The notes beneath the pieces were generated by a model. It searched no databases. It was given only the letters and a program-made list of their open reading frames with translations, and was not told where the DNA came from. Below are positions 1-9,827 of a DNA stretch of 42,082 bases, in pieces. Source of the DNA: Chrysochromulina tobinii (Eukaryota; Haptophyta; Prymnesiales; Chrysochromulinaceae); NCBI GenBank assembly GCA_001275005.1, contig JWZX01002880.1, positions 1 to 42,082 of the forward strand, given 5' to 3'. A program made the translations under genes and the position numbers. Within the stretch, counting starts at the first letter, position 1; every line of letters begins with the position of its first letter.

Positions 1-96
1 AATGCCATCGAGCGGAACTCCTTGAGGATGGCCATCACCGGCACGTCACAGCACGGCATCTTGACCTTTTTGCCCTCCGTGTCCGTCTGTAGCCCT

Positions 97-420
97 CTAG
101 CCCATTATGTGCCACAGCATCCGGTTCTTGAGGTTCTGCTGGCCCATCGAGTTCCGCTCGGTAGTCTTGAGGTCGTTCATGAGCGAGAAGATGCGCTCGC
201 ATTCCGATGTGTCAGCGGGGATGAGCAGTGAAATGACAACAAGGCGCAGAACCAGCGCATACTCGTCCGTGTACTGTACGAGCATGTTCGCCCACAGCTG
301 ATGAAAGGTGAGCGTGCGCAGCGTCGGCACGTTGATCGCCGCCTTCAGGTCCTCCCACTGCTCGCGCACCATCTCCTCCGTCTCCTCTTCTGCATAGAAG
401 ATCTTGTAGGTCCCACACAA
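97..420 (-). pseudogene. hAT-family transposase C-terminal remnant
   Basis: The minus strand encodes about 107 residues resembling the C-terminal dimerisation (hATC) domain of hAT transposases: a hydrophobic run, then PADTSECERIFSLMNDLKT, then a basic stretch ending RNSMGQQNLKNRML, with a stop at 97-99. This corresponds to the conserved SxSxERxFS...K...R..L pattern of the family. The reading frame has no ATG at its start and closes upstream at a stop at 451-453. A second frame overlaps it, which suggests a frameshift. The zinc-finger and RNase-H-like catalytic parts are not visible, so this is a decayed fragment and unlikely to be active. The repeat cluster at 655-760 could be its subterminal region. 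Family call is fairly sure; the element's boundaries are not visible. Confidence 0.7.
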
Positions 421-1002
421 GCCGCGACATGATCTGCGACGATGCCGACATCAGAGAGAGGCGGGCAGTCAAAAGACCCGCTTCGTGGGAACTTTGACGC
501 CCAAGACAACTATAAGCGGAACTGAAAAAATGTCCGAGATTGTTGAGGGGATAAAAAGCAACAAAGAATATCCGCACTTGACGACCGTCCGTTATTTTTG
601 GCCCCGATTCGGCGTTTGAACTGTAGATGATGACGGCGGCAACATCTACACCTTTCTCAACACCTGTCTCAACACCTGTTTTCCTGTCTCATCACTTGGT
701 GTCTCAACACCTGTTTTGGTGTCTCAACACTTGATACTTAACGCAAAAAAGTGTCTCAATGTTAAACCAACACCCCTGCGTTACTTACGGCTTACCCGGG
801 CGGCCCGGGGGCGCGGGGACTCTCGCTAACCCACTGGATGGGCACAGCATTTGCGGCTGTGCTGCGCGATCACCTAGCCCCATCCGTTTTATCAATAGGA
901 TGTTTAGAAAAAATAGAATCCTTCTAACGCGCGCTTCGACCTCGCCGCCGAGACCCGCTCCGGTGCCTCCTCCGTGACTGTGAACCATATGTAGATGTGT
1001 GG
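421..1002. other. Gene-free stretch between hAT remnant and RPL26
   Basis: Apart from the repeat cluster, no coding signal was found. The left part (421-580) may be decayed transposon. The right part (about 770-1002) is GC-rich and then AT-richer, and would contain the 3' UTR of RPL26, which ends at 1003. Confidence 0.5.
655..760. repeat. Cluster of TCTCAACACCTG-like direct repeats
   Basis: The 12-mer TCTCAACACCTG or a one- to two-base variant starts at 655, 667, 687, 702 and 722, with a partial copy at 753. Spacing is irregular (12-31 bp) and all copies point the same way. hAT elements typically carry short repeated transposase-binding words near their ends, and the hAT remnant lies just to the left, so a subterminal repeat region is a reasonable inference. 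No terminal inverted repeat or target-site duplication was identified. Confidence 0.5.
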
Positions 1003-1987
1003 CTAGTCGACGTCAGCCATGGCAACGTCCTTCTCGGTGAATTTGCCCTTGCCCTTGTCGGTCTTGGTCTCGCTGTTCTTGCGGTCGAGGATGGCCTTGC
1101 GGTCCTTGTCGAGCTTCAGCTTGGTGATGACGCATTTTGAGGGGTGGATGCCGACCTGCACAGTCGCTCCCGACGCCTTCTCGCGCGTAATCCGCTCAAT
1201 GTGGATGACCCACTTCTTGCGGTAGCACTGGATCACCTGCGGGAGCGAGGAGGACGGGCGAGATGGTGTCAGAAACCACGCAGTCAAAGGGTGCCATGAT
1301 GGCGCCAGCAAGCAATCAGTACCACTCAAGGCGCCGCCGCTTTTCCGTGTCCGCGCAACGCGAGGGCAGCCAGGTCTTCCAACGCTATGGCGTTGGCGCC
1401 CAGAGCCCCGCGTGTGCGAGCACTGCGGCTGCGGGGCGGCGATCGAGGGGCCGAGCTCCGCAAACCGAGTCCCGAAAACCTAAGCCGTCTGAACAACTGC
1501 CGATCAGCCCGCCGCAAGCCAGGGCACGAGCTGCGCGCCGCCGCCACGTTCGGTAAGGGCAGCGAGAGTCACCTTGCCCTCGCGCCCTTTGTACGTTCCC
1601 CGCACAACGTTGACCTCGTCGTCCTTGCGCACCGGCATCGATCGCACATGGTATTTGTTGCGCAGCTCTGATGAGAGCGCAGCACTCATGAGAATGCGGC
1701 GGACAGACGAAGGCGCCTTGAAGTACGCCTTGCGCGACTTGCCGCGGTCCGAAGAGACCGCCTGTGGTGGTCAGGGAAATACACAGCGAGACCCGTGAGC
1801 AAACAGGGAGCTGAAGCCAGGCAGCAGCTAGGCCGCAGCGCCAAGCGAGGGTGCCACGGATGAGGCAGCTAGCGCCGCCTGTGAGGCAGCGCTATCGTGC
1901 GGTCTGCGTTTGCGCCGGCGGCTGCCAGAGTGCGCTCTGAGTCGGTGCGGCGCGGCAGGAGGGAGAGCTCACCGGGTCGAACTTCAT
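1003..1987 (-). CDS. RPL26: 60S ribosomal protein L26 (uL24), three exons
   Basis: Cytosolic large-subunit ribosomal protein uL24. Exons in transcript order are 1973-1987, 1761-1573 and 1236-1003, giving 145 residues, the same length as the human protein. Exon 1 encodes MKFDP and exon 2 starts [11 protein letters not shown], matching the eukaryotic MKFNPxVTSDRxKxRK start. Exon 2 carries the KOW region ([16 protein letters not shown]) and exon 3 carries [17 protein letters not shown] and [13 protein letters not shown]. Introns are 1762-1972 (211 bp, GTGAGC...CAG) and 1237-1572 (336 bp, GTGACT...CAG); both joins keep phase 0. The C-terminus is basic and then acidic (VAMADVD). The tiny 15-bp first exon is easily missed by automatic gene finding. 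Identification is secure; no transcript evidence is available for the exact junctions. Confidence 0.95.
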
Positions 1988-2408
1988 TCTTCCTGCACGG
2001 ACGAGAGAGAGGCCTCGACCCACGTCGCAGTCCCGAAGGAGTGGGGGGTTGGGGAAAACATCACAAGTCAAGTTCAGACAGACATTCCTCGTTTTCTATA
2101 CCCTTCCCTCAGCCGAGCCCGCCGGTATACATGTATTACACGCTCACGCTCATTGAGGACCGCTGTGAGTGTGCGCCGGCCATCGTCTCGCGCATCGCGG
2201 ACGCGCATGGTCCACATAAGACCACGCAACACGCACGCACGCACACATCAGAATCGTGATGTCATCACACGCGACCCGCCCCACACGACCCCCACACGGC
2301 ACTCGGGCACAAAGGAAACAAGGGGGGCGGATCGCAAGTCTATAAAAGAGAGGCGCAAGCAGCGGCCGACCTTGGGCTCGACACAACCCACCCCAAAACA
2401 AGGGAGGT
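1988..2408. other. Intergenic: RPL26 promoter region and 3' end of PCMTD-like gene
   Basis: This lies between the RPL26 start codon (1987, minus) and the stop of the next minus-strand gene (2409). It holds a (CGCA)n-like run near 2230-2250 and a TATAAAAG at 2341-2348 on the plus strand with no plus-strand gene after it. No core promoter could be assigned to RPL26. Confidence 0.4.
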
Positions 2409-4286
2409 CTACAAGCAGCGAAGCAGCCGTCGCAGCCCGCGCCTCTCCGCGTCAGCGGGCGTGCGCACCGGCGGGATCGAGGGGGGCGGGAGCGGCAGTC
2501 TCAGATGCTGCTCGGGATCCTCCTCGTCGTAGTCCTCCTCCTCGTAGCTGCGCGAGCGCGTGGAGACGGAGGCCTCGCTGCTATTGCTCGGTCTGCAGGA
2601 GCTCAAGCGCGTGCGCGGCTCTGCCTCTGAGCCCTCCGCCTCCACGTCCACGTCCTCGTCCTCGTCCTCGTCCTCGCTCTGGCTGCTACCTGCCTCATCG
2701 TTGGCCACGGCCGGGCTCGCGGCGGGTGACGCCTTCGCGTCGTCGCCCGTCCCGCTGCTTGCCCCTGACGAGGTCACTCGGTGGAAGGCAGCGTAGCCGA
2801 GATGTGGGATGAGGACGTCGACGAGGACATCCTTGGGCACCTTGGCCAGCAGGCTGTCGGGCCGTGCATGCGTCAGAAGCAGCGTCCGCACCGCCGCGCG
2901 GTGCGCCGGAGGGAAGCGATCATGCAGCTCAGGGGCCCAGGTGGGTGCGGGCAAGCTAATCGGAGCTAGCCAGGTGCGTGTTCTCACGCCCCGCGGACTG
3001 GCCGGCTGGAGCGGCGAGGGCGTACCCGCCGGCATGTGGAGCGCCGTCGGCGGCGTCGGACCACGCACAAGCTTGAGCACGAGCTGCTTGCTCGACTCGT
3101 CGGCGACGGGTGTTCCCCAAACCGTATGTGAAGCTCCGAAGCCGTTGGATCGCACGACCATAATGGAAAAGTCGGGTCCGTTAGGCATGGGCGACGGCAT
3201 GCCAGCGAAGGAGCTAGTCGCCGGCAGCAGCGGCGTGAACTGCACATGCATGAGTTCAGTGACGTCGAATTCGGCCTCGTTGACGCGGCGCACGCGCAGC
3301 AGCCGTTGGTTCCCGTCGGCGCCGGCAAACGGGCCAACGAGCACACCACCCATCTCGAGCATCCGGAACAGGATCGCGCCCATCGTCTCGTCCGCGCCGG
3401 CGCCGAGATAGATCCGCTCGAAGCGCATCGACGTATCTGGGCAGAGCGCGAGGCAAGACCCGAGAACGAGCTCGACGTGCGAGCAGTCGACGGCGGCGAG
3501 CTTGGCGCTCGCGTGCTCGATGAGCTCGGGCCGCAGCTCGATCGCGCGGTGAACCGCCTTCTTGCCCAGGATCTGCGACGCGAGCGCGGAGAAGTAGCCC
3601 GTGCCTGAGCACACGTTGAGGAAGCAGTGCCCCTCCCTTAGCTCGAGCGCCTCGAGTGCGCAGCCGTAGATGCCTGGCGCGCTCAGGTGTTGCACGCCGT
3701 TTCGGTACGGATTGTTGCGGAAGCGCGTCTCCTCAGTCTCGTTCGAGGGCAGGTCTATGAAGTGTCCTGAGCGCGCGAGTGGGCCAACGACTCGAGGTGA
3801 GCCGAGGGCTTCGCGTGGCAGCGGCCAGCAACAGACGCGGCGGTGCGAGCGTGGCGCTGACTGACTGAGCGGAGCCGAGGGCGCGCAGCTTACCGCGATC
3901 GACCTGGGAGAAGGCGGCGATGACTTCGGGCGACCAGATGGAGCCGTGGCGCGTCAGGCTGGCGACCATCTCTTCATTGTTGGTCGGCGGACCGTAGTGT
4001 AGCTGCGTGGCACGAGCATCAGAGCGTGGTGTCGTGAGCGTGGTGCTAGCCGCGCGGTCAGCGTGGAGCAGTGAGTTGTCTGGCGAGCGGCTGTCAGGCG
4101 AGCGTGCGAGGCGTACGCAGGCCGCTGAGTCACGCCGGTGAGGCAACCTGGCACGTGGGTGGATGAGGGCTCCAGCCAGCACGCGAACCACACGTCCGTG
4201 GAAGCGGCGCAATGTGCCTCTTCACGGGTCAGGGTATGAGTGCAGCAGCCTTGGCTGGTGCGAGTGCGCGCGCGCACCGTGGCCAT
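2409..4286 (-). CDS. Protein-L-isoaspartate O-methyltransferase domain protein (PCMTD-like)
   Basis: Exon 3 (3766-2409) and exon 2 (4002-3894) are well supported: QVDRG joins HFIDLP in phase across a 127-bp intron (3767-3893, GTAAGC...CAG). Exon 2 resembles the PCMT N-terminal helix (TNNEEMVASLTRHGSI...SQVDRG). Exon 3 carries YRNGVQHLSAPGIY and the SAM-binding motif I (FLNVCSGTGYFSAL), then IYLGAGAD and the PCMT C-lobe. The tail is long, acidic and Ser-rich (SEDEDEDEDVDVEAEGSE), as in PCMTD proteins, which act with cullin-RING ligases on isoaspartyl proteins. The first exon is uncertain. A candidate ATG at 4286 encodes only MAT before a GTGCGC donor and a CAG acceptor at 4003; an ATG at 4301 in the same frame would give MLRRLMAT. 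About 490 residues. Motif I has Cys where the family usually has Gly. Confidence 0.8.
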
Positions 4287-4517
4287 CAGTCGTCTCAGCA
4301 TGCGCGCGGGAGGACGGACGGATACTCCATCGCAATTTCGGCGTCGTCAATTGCATCTCCCGCCAAACAAGCGGCCCGATCGGCGATGTTGACCCCGTAG
4401 TTCCCGGTAAGATGATGTGTTTGTATGCCCCTAACGGTAACGTGTTCCCGTCAGGAACATTCGAGGCCCCAAACCATCGCCTTGAGGAGAGGCAAGGGGC
4501 GGGAGAGACGAGAGCAC
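4287..4517. promoter_or_regulatory. Divergent intergenic region PCMTD-like / ES2
   Basis: Head-to-head spacer of about 230 bp between the candidate start of the PCMTD-like gene (minus) and the ES2 start at 4518 (plus). It probably serves as a shared promoter. No TATA box was recognised. Confidence 0.4.
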
Positions 4518-6590
4518 ATGCAGTCCGCTGCATTGGCCCACCACGCCTCCATCACCACGGCGATCGTGCGCGCGCGCGACCGCGCACTCGCGCTGCACTC
4601 GAAGCGCAAGAAGATCCTCGACGAGGACGAGTATGTCGATGAGTTGGAGCGTATCATCCGCCGCGACTTCTTTCCCGACCTGGAGCGGCTTGACGCGCAG
4701 GCGGCACTGCTCGACGCGCTCGAAGCGGGCGACCAGGCTGCGGCCGGCAGGGCACTGGCCAAGCTCGTACCTGCGGTCGCTGCTTCGGCGCCCAACCGCC
4801 TTGCACGCGGCGTCTCGTCATGGTCGCCAGCCTCATTGGCCACCGGTTGGGAGGCGGCCACTCCCGCACTAGGCGCGGGCCACGGCGCCGCGACACCGCT
4901 GCCGGCCAGCGCCTCGTCGTCGGCGCCGCTTCTGTCTGCCGCCAGCGCGCCGCCCGCCGCCGCCGCCGCAGCAGGCCTCGACGCCTTCCTCGCCAAGCAC
5001 ACAAGCGAGGACAACGCCTCGTTTGCCGTTGTGCTCGCCAAGGACCAAGCGGAGCGTAAGCGCAGGTTCTGGTGGGCGCAGGACGTGGGCGAAGGTGGCC
5101 AGCCTCTGAAGCGCCACGCGTGCCTGCATGGGCCGGCCGAGGAGACCCAGCCGCTCGCGCTGCCCCAGCCGGCGCCGCGCCCTCTCGAGACGCTGTTGCT
5201 CACGATTGCGGACCCCACCGCTGCTTCCAAATCGGGCGCCCGCGTTGCTGCGGCTGCGGGCAGCGGCGGCAGTAGTAGCGGCGGAGCGCTGATGGGGCCT
5301 CCGCGAGACGGGGGCGCCCTGCCCGGGACGCTCGCCACGACGCTCGCCACCCCAGACGCCGTCACCGCGCCACCCGTCGTCTCTTACGAGCCGTGTGCCG
5401 CCAGATCCATGGCCGTCGCCGCCACCACCGGCGCCGCCACCACCGTGGCCGCCGCCACCGCCGCCGCCGCCGCCCCTGCTTCCTCGACGGCGCTGGCCTT
5501 GTGCGACCATGCCGAGGCCCCGCGCCCGTGGCACAAGCAAGGATCGCTTCAGCGTGACGTGCGACCCAGCCGACTGACGTACCACCCGTTCACGAACCAG
5601 AATGGTCTGTTCTTCGAGCCCCAGCCGCCCGCCACACAGGCACCCTTTGCGCCGGGGCCCGCGCCGACGATCGTGCACAGCGCGACGCGCTTCTCAGGCG
5701 TCGAGCCGGCGGCCCTACCGGCCGCGCCGCATGCATTAGACGCAGCCGTTGGCGTCGACCTGATCGCGACGCTCTCATCAGCGGCGGCGGCGGCGGCGGC
5801 CGTTGAGCGCGCCAGTACGGACGGGCTTCGAGGGTATAGCCTGGTGATGACACCCCTCTCGGTCAGCGGCGCGCTCGCGCCAGACGTTTCGCCGAGGATG
5901 AGCTGGGGGCAAATCTTCGGCACCTCCACCGGGCTGCCTCAGGACCCGAACGCGCCAGACGCCCGTGCGACGGGCGTAGCGGCGGCTCTCCCACCGTTCA
6001 AGGTGGCCCCGCTACCCGCTCGCGACGTGAAGCTGCATCAGATGGCCAACGACGCCGGCCGCCGGCTGCGCGCCCGCACGCCCGGGGCGGTGCTACCCGG
6101 GGCGGGAGCCCTCCCTGGCGGTTTGGCAGCTGTCGGCGCCAGCACAAGCAGCCCGGTGCTCAGCGCGGCGCGACGAGCCCGCGGCGGCGCCGGCGGCAGC
6201 ACAAGCAGCATGGGCGGCGCGGCCGGGGCGCGGCCTACTACGGGCCTCTCAGAGGCGGCCCTCAAGATGGCCAAGTCGCTCACGCGTCTCACGGGTACGG
6301 CCGCCGCCGCCGACTCCGCCCTCCGTGCGTCGTACCTCGAGCCCACGCCGCGGCCGACGCCGCGGCCGACGCCGCGGCCGACGCCGCGGCCGACGCCGAG
6401 TGGCACGCTGCAGGGCACGCCAGCGCCACGGGGCGGGACGGGCAGTGCTGGCGCCGCGCCCATACGGCCCTCGCCTCTGCTGCTGCGGGGCACGGTGTCG
6501 GCGCAGTCCGGCGGCGGCGCAAACGGCGCACCGAGTGGGAGCCTTACCGATGACCTGCTGAACTTCCTCAAGGCAGGCTCGCGCTGTTGA
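4518..6590 (+). CDS. ESS2: Splicing cofactor ES2 / DGCR14 homologue
   Basis: 690-residue nuclear protein of the ES2 (DGCR14, Bis1) family, a component associated with the spliceosomal C complex. Family landmarks occur in order: KKILDEDEYVDELERIIRRD then FFPDLERL (residues 31-58); LTYHPFTNQNGLFFEP; VMTPLSVSG followed by SPRMSWGQIFGT; a basic stretch RDVKLHQMANDAGRRLRART; SEAALKMAKSLTRL; ALRASY; and a C-terminal SLTDDLLNFLK. Inserts between these blocks are Ala/Pro-rich and make the protein longer than the animal form of about 480 residues. An in-frame ATG at 4425 would add 31 residues that do not resemble the family, so 4518 was chosen. No intron was detected. Identification is strong because all conserved blocks are present and colinear. 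Confidence 0.92.
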   Translation: MQSAALAHHASITTAIVRARDRALALHSKRKKILDEDEYVDELERIIRRDFFPDLERLDAQAALLDALEAGDQAAAGRALAKLVPAVAASAPNRLARGVSSWSPASLATGWEAATPALGAGHGAATPLPASASSSAPLLSAASAPPAAAAAAGLDAFLAKHTSEDNASFAVVLAKDQAERKRRFWWAQDVGEGGQPLKRHACLHGPAEETQPLALPQPAPRPLETLLLTIADPTAASKSGARVAAAAGSGGSSSGGALMGPPRDGGALPGTLATTLATPDAVTAPPVVSYEPCAARSMAVAATTGAATTVAAATAAAAAPASSTALALCDHAEAPRPWHKQGSLQRDVRPSRLTYHPFTNQNGLFFEPQPPATQAPFAPGPAPTIVHSATRFSGVEPAALPAAPHALDAAVGVDLIATLSSAAAAAAAVERASTDGLRGYSLVMTPLSVSGALAPDVSPRMSWGQIFGTSTGLPQDPNAPDARATGVAAALPPFKVAPLPARDVKLHQMANDAGRRLRARTPGAVLPGAGALPGGLAAVGASTSSPVLSAARRARGGAGGSTSSMGGAAGARPTTGLSEAALKMAKSLTRLTGTAAAADSALRASYLEPTPRPTPRPTPRPTPRPTPSGTLQGTPAPRGGTGSAGAAPIRPSPLLLRGTVSAQSGGGANGAPSGSLTDDLLNFLKAGSRC
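6344..6398 (+). repeat. 12-bp coding minisatellite in ES2
   Basis: About four and a half tandem copies of CCGCGGCCGACG encode a Pro-Thr-Pro-Arg tract (PTPRPTPRPTPRPTP) near the ES2 C-terminus. Copies are identical, suggesting recent slippage. Confidence 0.9.
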
Positions 6591-6774
6591 AGAGTGTGCC
6601 TCAGTCCGCAAGAATTACGGGTTCCGTCAAAAATGCTTCGTTCACGAACTTACGAGAAAGTCAACGGCCAATCTGACGTGAAACTCTGAAAAGTCGAGGC
6701 CGAAAAGCCCGCGCCAAGCAAAAAACATCGGTCCCATCCAGCCATCCGTCCTTCCTTTCACGCGTTTCTCGGCG

Positions 6775-7569
6775 ATGGGCGCGGCGTCATGCGTATTGGC
6801 GGAGCTCGACATGAGCGGGAGCAAGCTGGCGGCCGACGACTGCCTCGCGCTCGCCAATGCCCGGCAACTCCACACCCTCGACCTAAGCGGCACCGCCGTC
6901 GCTGAGTCGGCCGCGTCCCTCGAGGCGAATCAATCGATGTACGAAATCTATCCCGCATTGCCAGACGTCCTCAGACTGTTCCCCGATTGCTGCCCCGATA
7001 GCGACACCTTCGCCGTCGCTCTAGTGAGCCGTGCAAGCCGCAACTCAATCCATGAGCTTCATGGCGTGCGTTTCAAGACTCCACTCTCAGCCTGCGTGGT
7101 CTCTATTCCGCGGCTGGCATGGGCTCGACAATGCGGACTACGGGCCACAGACATTGAGTGCCTCGTAGCCGCTGCACACACGGGGGTCATCAAGGTGTGC
7201 CAAGCCCTGCTCACACCTGAGCTGAAGGAGCGGATCTCGATCCTGTACGCGCAGAGTCGCCCGCCGGCCGAGGTGATCCGTGCTGCTGCGACAGGCGGTC
7301 ACGTGCACGTCATCGAGTGGGCACGTGCCCAAGGGCTAGGATGGGATGCTAGTTGCACCGCGGCAGCGGCCTTTGCGGGCAATCTCGAGATGCTGCAGTG
7401 GCTGCGCGCGCACTGCTGTCCGTGGGACAAGAACTGCACCGCTCGCGCCGCTGTGGAAGGACACACCGCAGTGCTCCGCTGGGCAAAAGACAATGGGTGC
7501 GAATACAGCGAGGAGACCGTACTACGCATGAAGATGGCCAAGGCTGCGGCCATGTGGCGATTCATGTAA
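6775..7569 (+). CDS. Ankyrin-repeat protein
   Basis: 264 residues. The C-terminal half has ankyrin-like units of the type common in protists and large algal viruses: AAATGGHVHVIEWARAQGLG, AAAFAGNLEMLQWLRAHCC and AAVEGHTAVLRWAKDNGC, each A-A-x-x-G-(H/N)-x-x-(V/M)-(I/L)-x-W-(A/L)-(R/K). An earlier weaker unit is VAAAHTGVIKVCQALL. The N-terminus has a single leucine-rich-like segment (ELDMSGSKLAADDC, LHTLDLSGTAV) that may be the residue of a longer LRR region. The protein is short for this class and may be a truncated member of a multigene family. It lies 184 bp downstream of ES2 on the same strand. A binding role for the repeats is family knowledge; the target is unknown. Confidence 0.75.
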   Translation: MGAASCVLAELDMSGSKLAADDCLALANARQLHTLDLSGTAVAESAASLEANQSMYEIYPALPDVLRLFPDCCPDSDTFAVALVSRASRNSIHELHGVRFKTPLSACVVSIPRLAWARQCGLRATDIECLVAAAHTGVIKVCQALLTPELKERISILYAQSRPPAEVIRAAATGGHVHVIEWARAQGLGWDASCTAAAAFAGNLEMLQWLRAHCCPWDKNCTARAAVEGHTAVLRWAKDNGCEYSEETVLRMKMAKAAAMWRFM

Positions 7570-8538
7570 ACTTCTGACTATTGTTTTGGAGACTCCACTG
7601 TGTGAGCTTGTGACGCGTCGGTGGCCGGCTGGGCGTGTGGGCGGAAGGTTGTGATACCTCACGCGCGAGCCTGTATGACTCGGATGTGTGCAGATGGACT
7701 GGTTTCTGGCTCGGCTGGGTGTCGTGTGACCCATAGTATAGCCGCCTGCCTTACACAAACGGCTGCCGATCACGTCACCCGCTTCCCCCCCCCGCCGCGC
7801 CCGCGCCCGCTCCACTACCACTTGATACCGCATGGGGCCTATAAACCGCCCCCATTTGAGCTCTCCGGCTCTCGTCGCATCTCCCCAGAGCCGAGCCCAG
7901 CGCCAGGGCGCCCCCCGACACTTGCAGCGATATCTATACATATGACTTAGCAACCGCGAAAACAATGGGACGGACCCCGGGTTTTCCGGTTCAACCGGAT
8001 GTCGGTTGTCGCCCAGACGAGAGGCGGGTGGGTACGTGGGTTGACGCCCGGATGGGCGGATGGGCCGGGTCAAGTCATCACTTGTCGTTGTGTAAGTTGT
8101 ACTGTATGACCCGGTTTGGCGTGGGATGAGCCGGCCTGCCCGGGACGACCTAGCCACCGGGATAGAACGGCGGGACAACCCACACCCCCACCCGGGTCAA
8201 CCCACCGGACCCGCACCCGGGACCGAACCCGGAAAACCCCAGTCCGTCCCATATGGGTGGTCGTTTCTTGGTTCTGCTAAGTTGTATGTGGAGTTCTGGA
8301 CACGCAGCTGTGGAGTTGCAACAACCCAGATAACCCCTTGGCCGCACACCCCTTTGACGGCTGGCGGCCACCGTCGCGTCGCGCGCACTCACACTTTTTC
8401 GTTATGCTGCAGGCGACCTCATGTGTCTTTACCCCGGCGCGCACCGACAAGGACCATCCCGTATCACACTGCCCCCCACGGATGATCCCCCTCCCATGGT
8501 CAAGGGAAGGTGGGGCTCGACCAACCGCACTTAACGCA
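7570..8538. other. Gene-poor stretch with fold-back element
   Basis: No gene was recognised in these 969 bp. A TATAAA occurs at 7840-7845 (plus), but no coding region follows. The right part (8253-8538) is the 3' flank of the minus-strand gene ending at 8539. The centre is occupied by the inverted-repeat element listed separately. Confidence 0.5.
7965..8252. mobile_element. Candidate non-autonomous fold-back / MITE-like element
   Basis: The segment starts ATGGGACGGAC and ends with its exact complement GTCCGTCCCAT. Just inside, GGGTTTTCCGG (left) pairs with CCGGAAAACCCC (right). Inner blocks also pair: GTGGGTTGAC with GTCAACCCAC, and GCCGGGTCA with TGACCCGG. The whole 288 bp can fold into one imperfect hairpin centred near 8090. 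There is no ORF. No target-site duplication was found, so mobility is inference from structure only. Confidence 0.45.
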
Positions 8539-9477
8539 TCACGCCGTGCGGACAAAGCCACCGCCCTTGACGGCCTGCCACTCCTGTGAGCACTCGATGG
8601 GCGTCTGCACATTCGCTTGGTCTGCCGTGCACTCATGCAGGAGGGGTTCAGCCGTGGACTGCAGCACATCGTATAGGTTGGGCGTCACGGACTCGGGAGA
8701 AGCGCGGGTTTTCTTCTTGGCTTTGGCTGCCTCGGGCGCACGCGCGACGCTTCTTGTCCCCGCCGGCGCCTCCTGCTCCGCAGCTGGCTGTGGCACTGAC
8801 GGGTGGGGCTTGGTCGAGCTGGCCACGTGTGGCGCCTGGGCCGGCGCAACAGGGCGCAGAGAGGTGTGCCTCGATGCTACCGGCTGCTCGGCGACCGATG
8901 GCAGGGAGCGCGGCGCTCCAGGGGGCTTTCTCCTGCGTGGGATCGTCATATCCCACGAATTGTCGACCTCCTTCACCGTTGCCTGTCTTGGCAGGGCGTC
9001 CGGTGGCAGTGCGATGTGCTTGCTGAACCTGTGCCCTTGCGCTGGCCTCCCCAAGGACACAATCGCCAGGTTACCGTCGTCGAGGACCCAGGCATCTTCA
9101 CCGTCGTCCTCCAAGGCGATCCATCCGCTGTGCGAAGGTGGCCCGCCTCGAAACACAGTTCCCGCTGGGAGCACTCCAAGGAGGCACCTGCCATGTGGAG
9201 ACCCGTAGACGCGGGCTTGGCATTTTGATACGTATTCGTAGGTGGTAGCCGGCTCGACGAGCGACCCGACGACGACCAGTGAACATTGGTCCAGCGCGCT
9301 GCCTTTGACTTCACCGAGCTCAAAGCCCGACGGTGCGGAGACGGTGATGGTGTAGGAATATTCGTGCGTAAGCACCTTGACGATCGGGTCGATGCGCTCG
9401 GAACGCGTTGCGAGAGGAATCCGCATCGGCTGCGAATACTCGGCGAAGGGGTGCGCGTCCCACGGAGAGGCGAACAT
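8539..9477 (-). CDS. Hypothetical protein, possible SH3-like N-terminal region
   Basis: 312 residues, not recognised. The start is the ATG at 9477; the frame extends two codons upstream only through GTG. Residues 1-150 look globular: repeated hydrophobic strands (IVKVLTHEYSYTITVSA, CSLVVVGSLVEPATTYEYV) and then CLLGVLPAGTVFRGG...GWIALEDDGEDAWVLDDG. The latter has the small-beta-barrel look of SH3-like domains (turn plus GWIAL and WVL). Residues 160-280 are Pro/Ala/Lys-rich and probably disordered, and a short conserved-looking tail follows (TPNLYDVLQSTAEPLL). No signal peptide or membrane segment. It is divergent from COPS9 (start 9828). Existence is supported by a long ATG-initiated frame with consistent composition; function is unknown. 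Confidence 0.6.
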   Translation of the reverse strand: MFASPWDAHPFAEYSQPMRIPLATRSERIDPIVKVLTHEYSYTITVSAPSGFELGEVKGSALDQCSLVVVGSLVEPATTYEYVSKCQARVYGSPHGRCLLGVLPAGTVFRGGPPSHSGWIALEDDGEDAWVLDDGNLAIVSLGRPAQGHRFSKHIALPPDALPRQATVKEVDNSWDMTIPRRRKPPGAPRSLPSVAEQPVASRHTSLRPVAPAQAPHVASSTKPHPSVPQPAAEQEAPAGTRSVARAPEAAKAKKKTRASPESVTPNLYDVLQSTAEPLLHECTADQANVQTPIECSQEWQAVKGGGFVRTA

Positions 9478-9827
9478 GATCACGATGCTCAGGTGTCGCG
9501 AGTGCGCTTTCTTTTTCGTCGTCTGGACGTCTCAATCGCCGAAGCGGCGCTCGCGTTTCCACGAAATCTTGGATCGCTCGCGCGGAGTTAATTAAATACG
9601 CCACGAAAGTGATGCGGCCCCCGACCCCCCCCACAAGATGGCCCCGCGAGCCGCGACCCCCGGAGTTGCATGCGTTTCACGCCAAGAGGCCAAGTTCACT
9701 TTCAAACAGTACATGTAAGACAGCAGGAATTCAGTTGGTGATGGGTACATGTACTGGTAAGCAGACTCACAGACAACCATGGGCCCGAGCCTGTTCACGT
9801 CAAGGCAAGTCTGTTCACGGCTTCGCG
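9478..9827. promoter_or_regulatory. Divergent spacer 8539-9477 gene / COPS9
   Basis: 350 bp between two head-to-head genes. It contains an AT-rich TTAATTAAATA at about 9589-9599 in otherwise GC-rich DNA, which could be a core promoter element for either side. Two ACATGT words occur near 9710-9750. No other structure seen. Confidence 0.4.

Noticed and set aside
2338-2350. TATAAAAG on the plus strand as a promoter
   Set aside because: No plus-strand gene follows for about 2 kb; the surrounding genes are on the minus strand.
1910-2812. 300-residue plus-strand open frame
   Set aside because: Arg/Pro/Ser-rich shadow of the RPL26 upstream region and the antisense of the PCMTD-like acidic tail; no family resemblance.
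4869-5678. Antisense frame of 269 residues inside ES2
   Set aside because: Composition (Gly/Arg) is that of the complement of the Ala/Pro-rich ES2 insert; no motif.
7840-7845. TATAAA as a core promoter
   Set aside because: No downstream plus-strand coding region resembling a protein; the following ORF is in the fold-back element.
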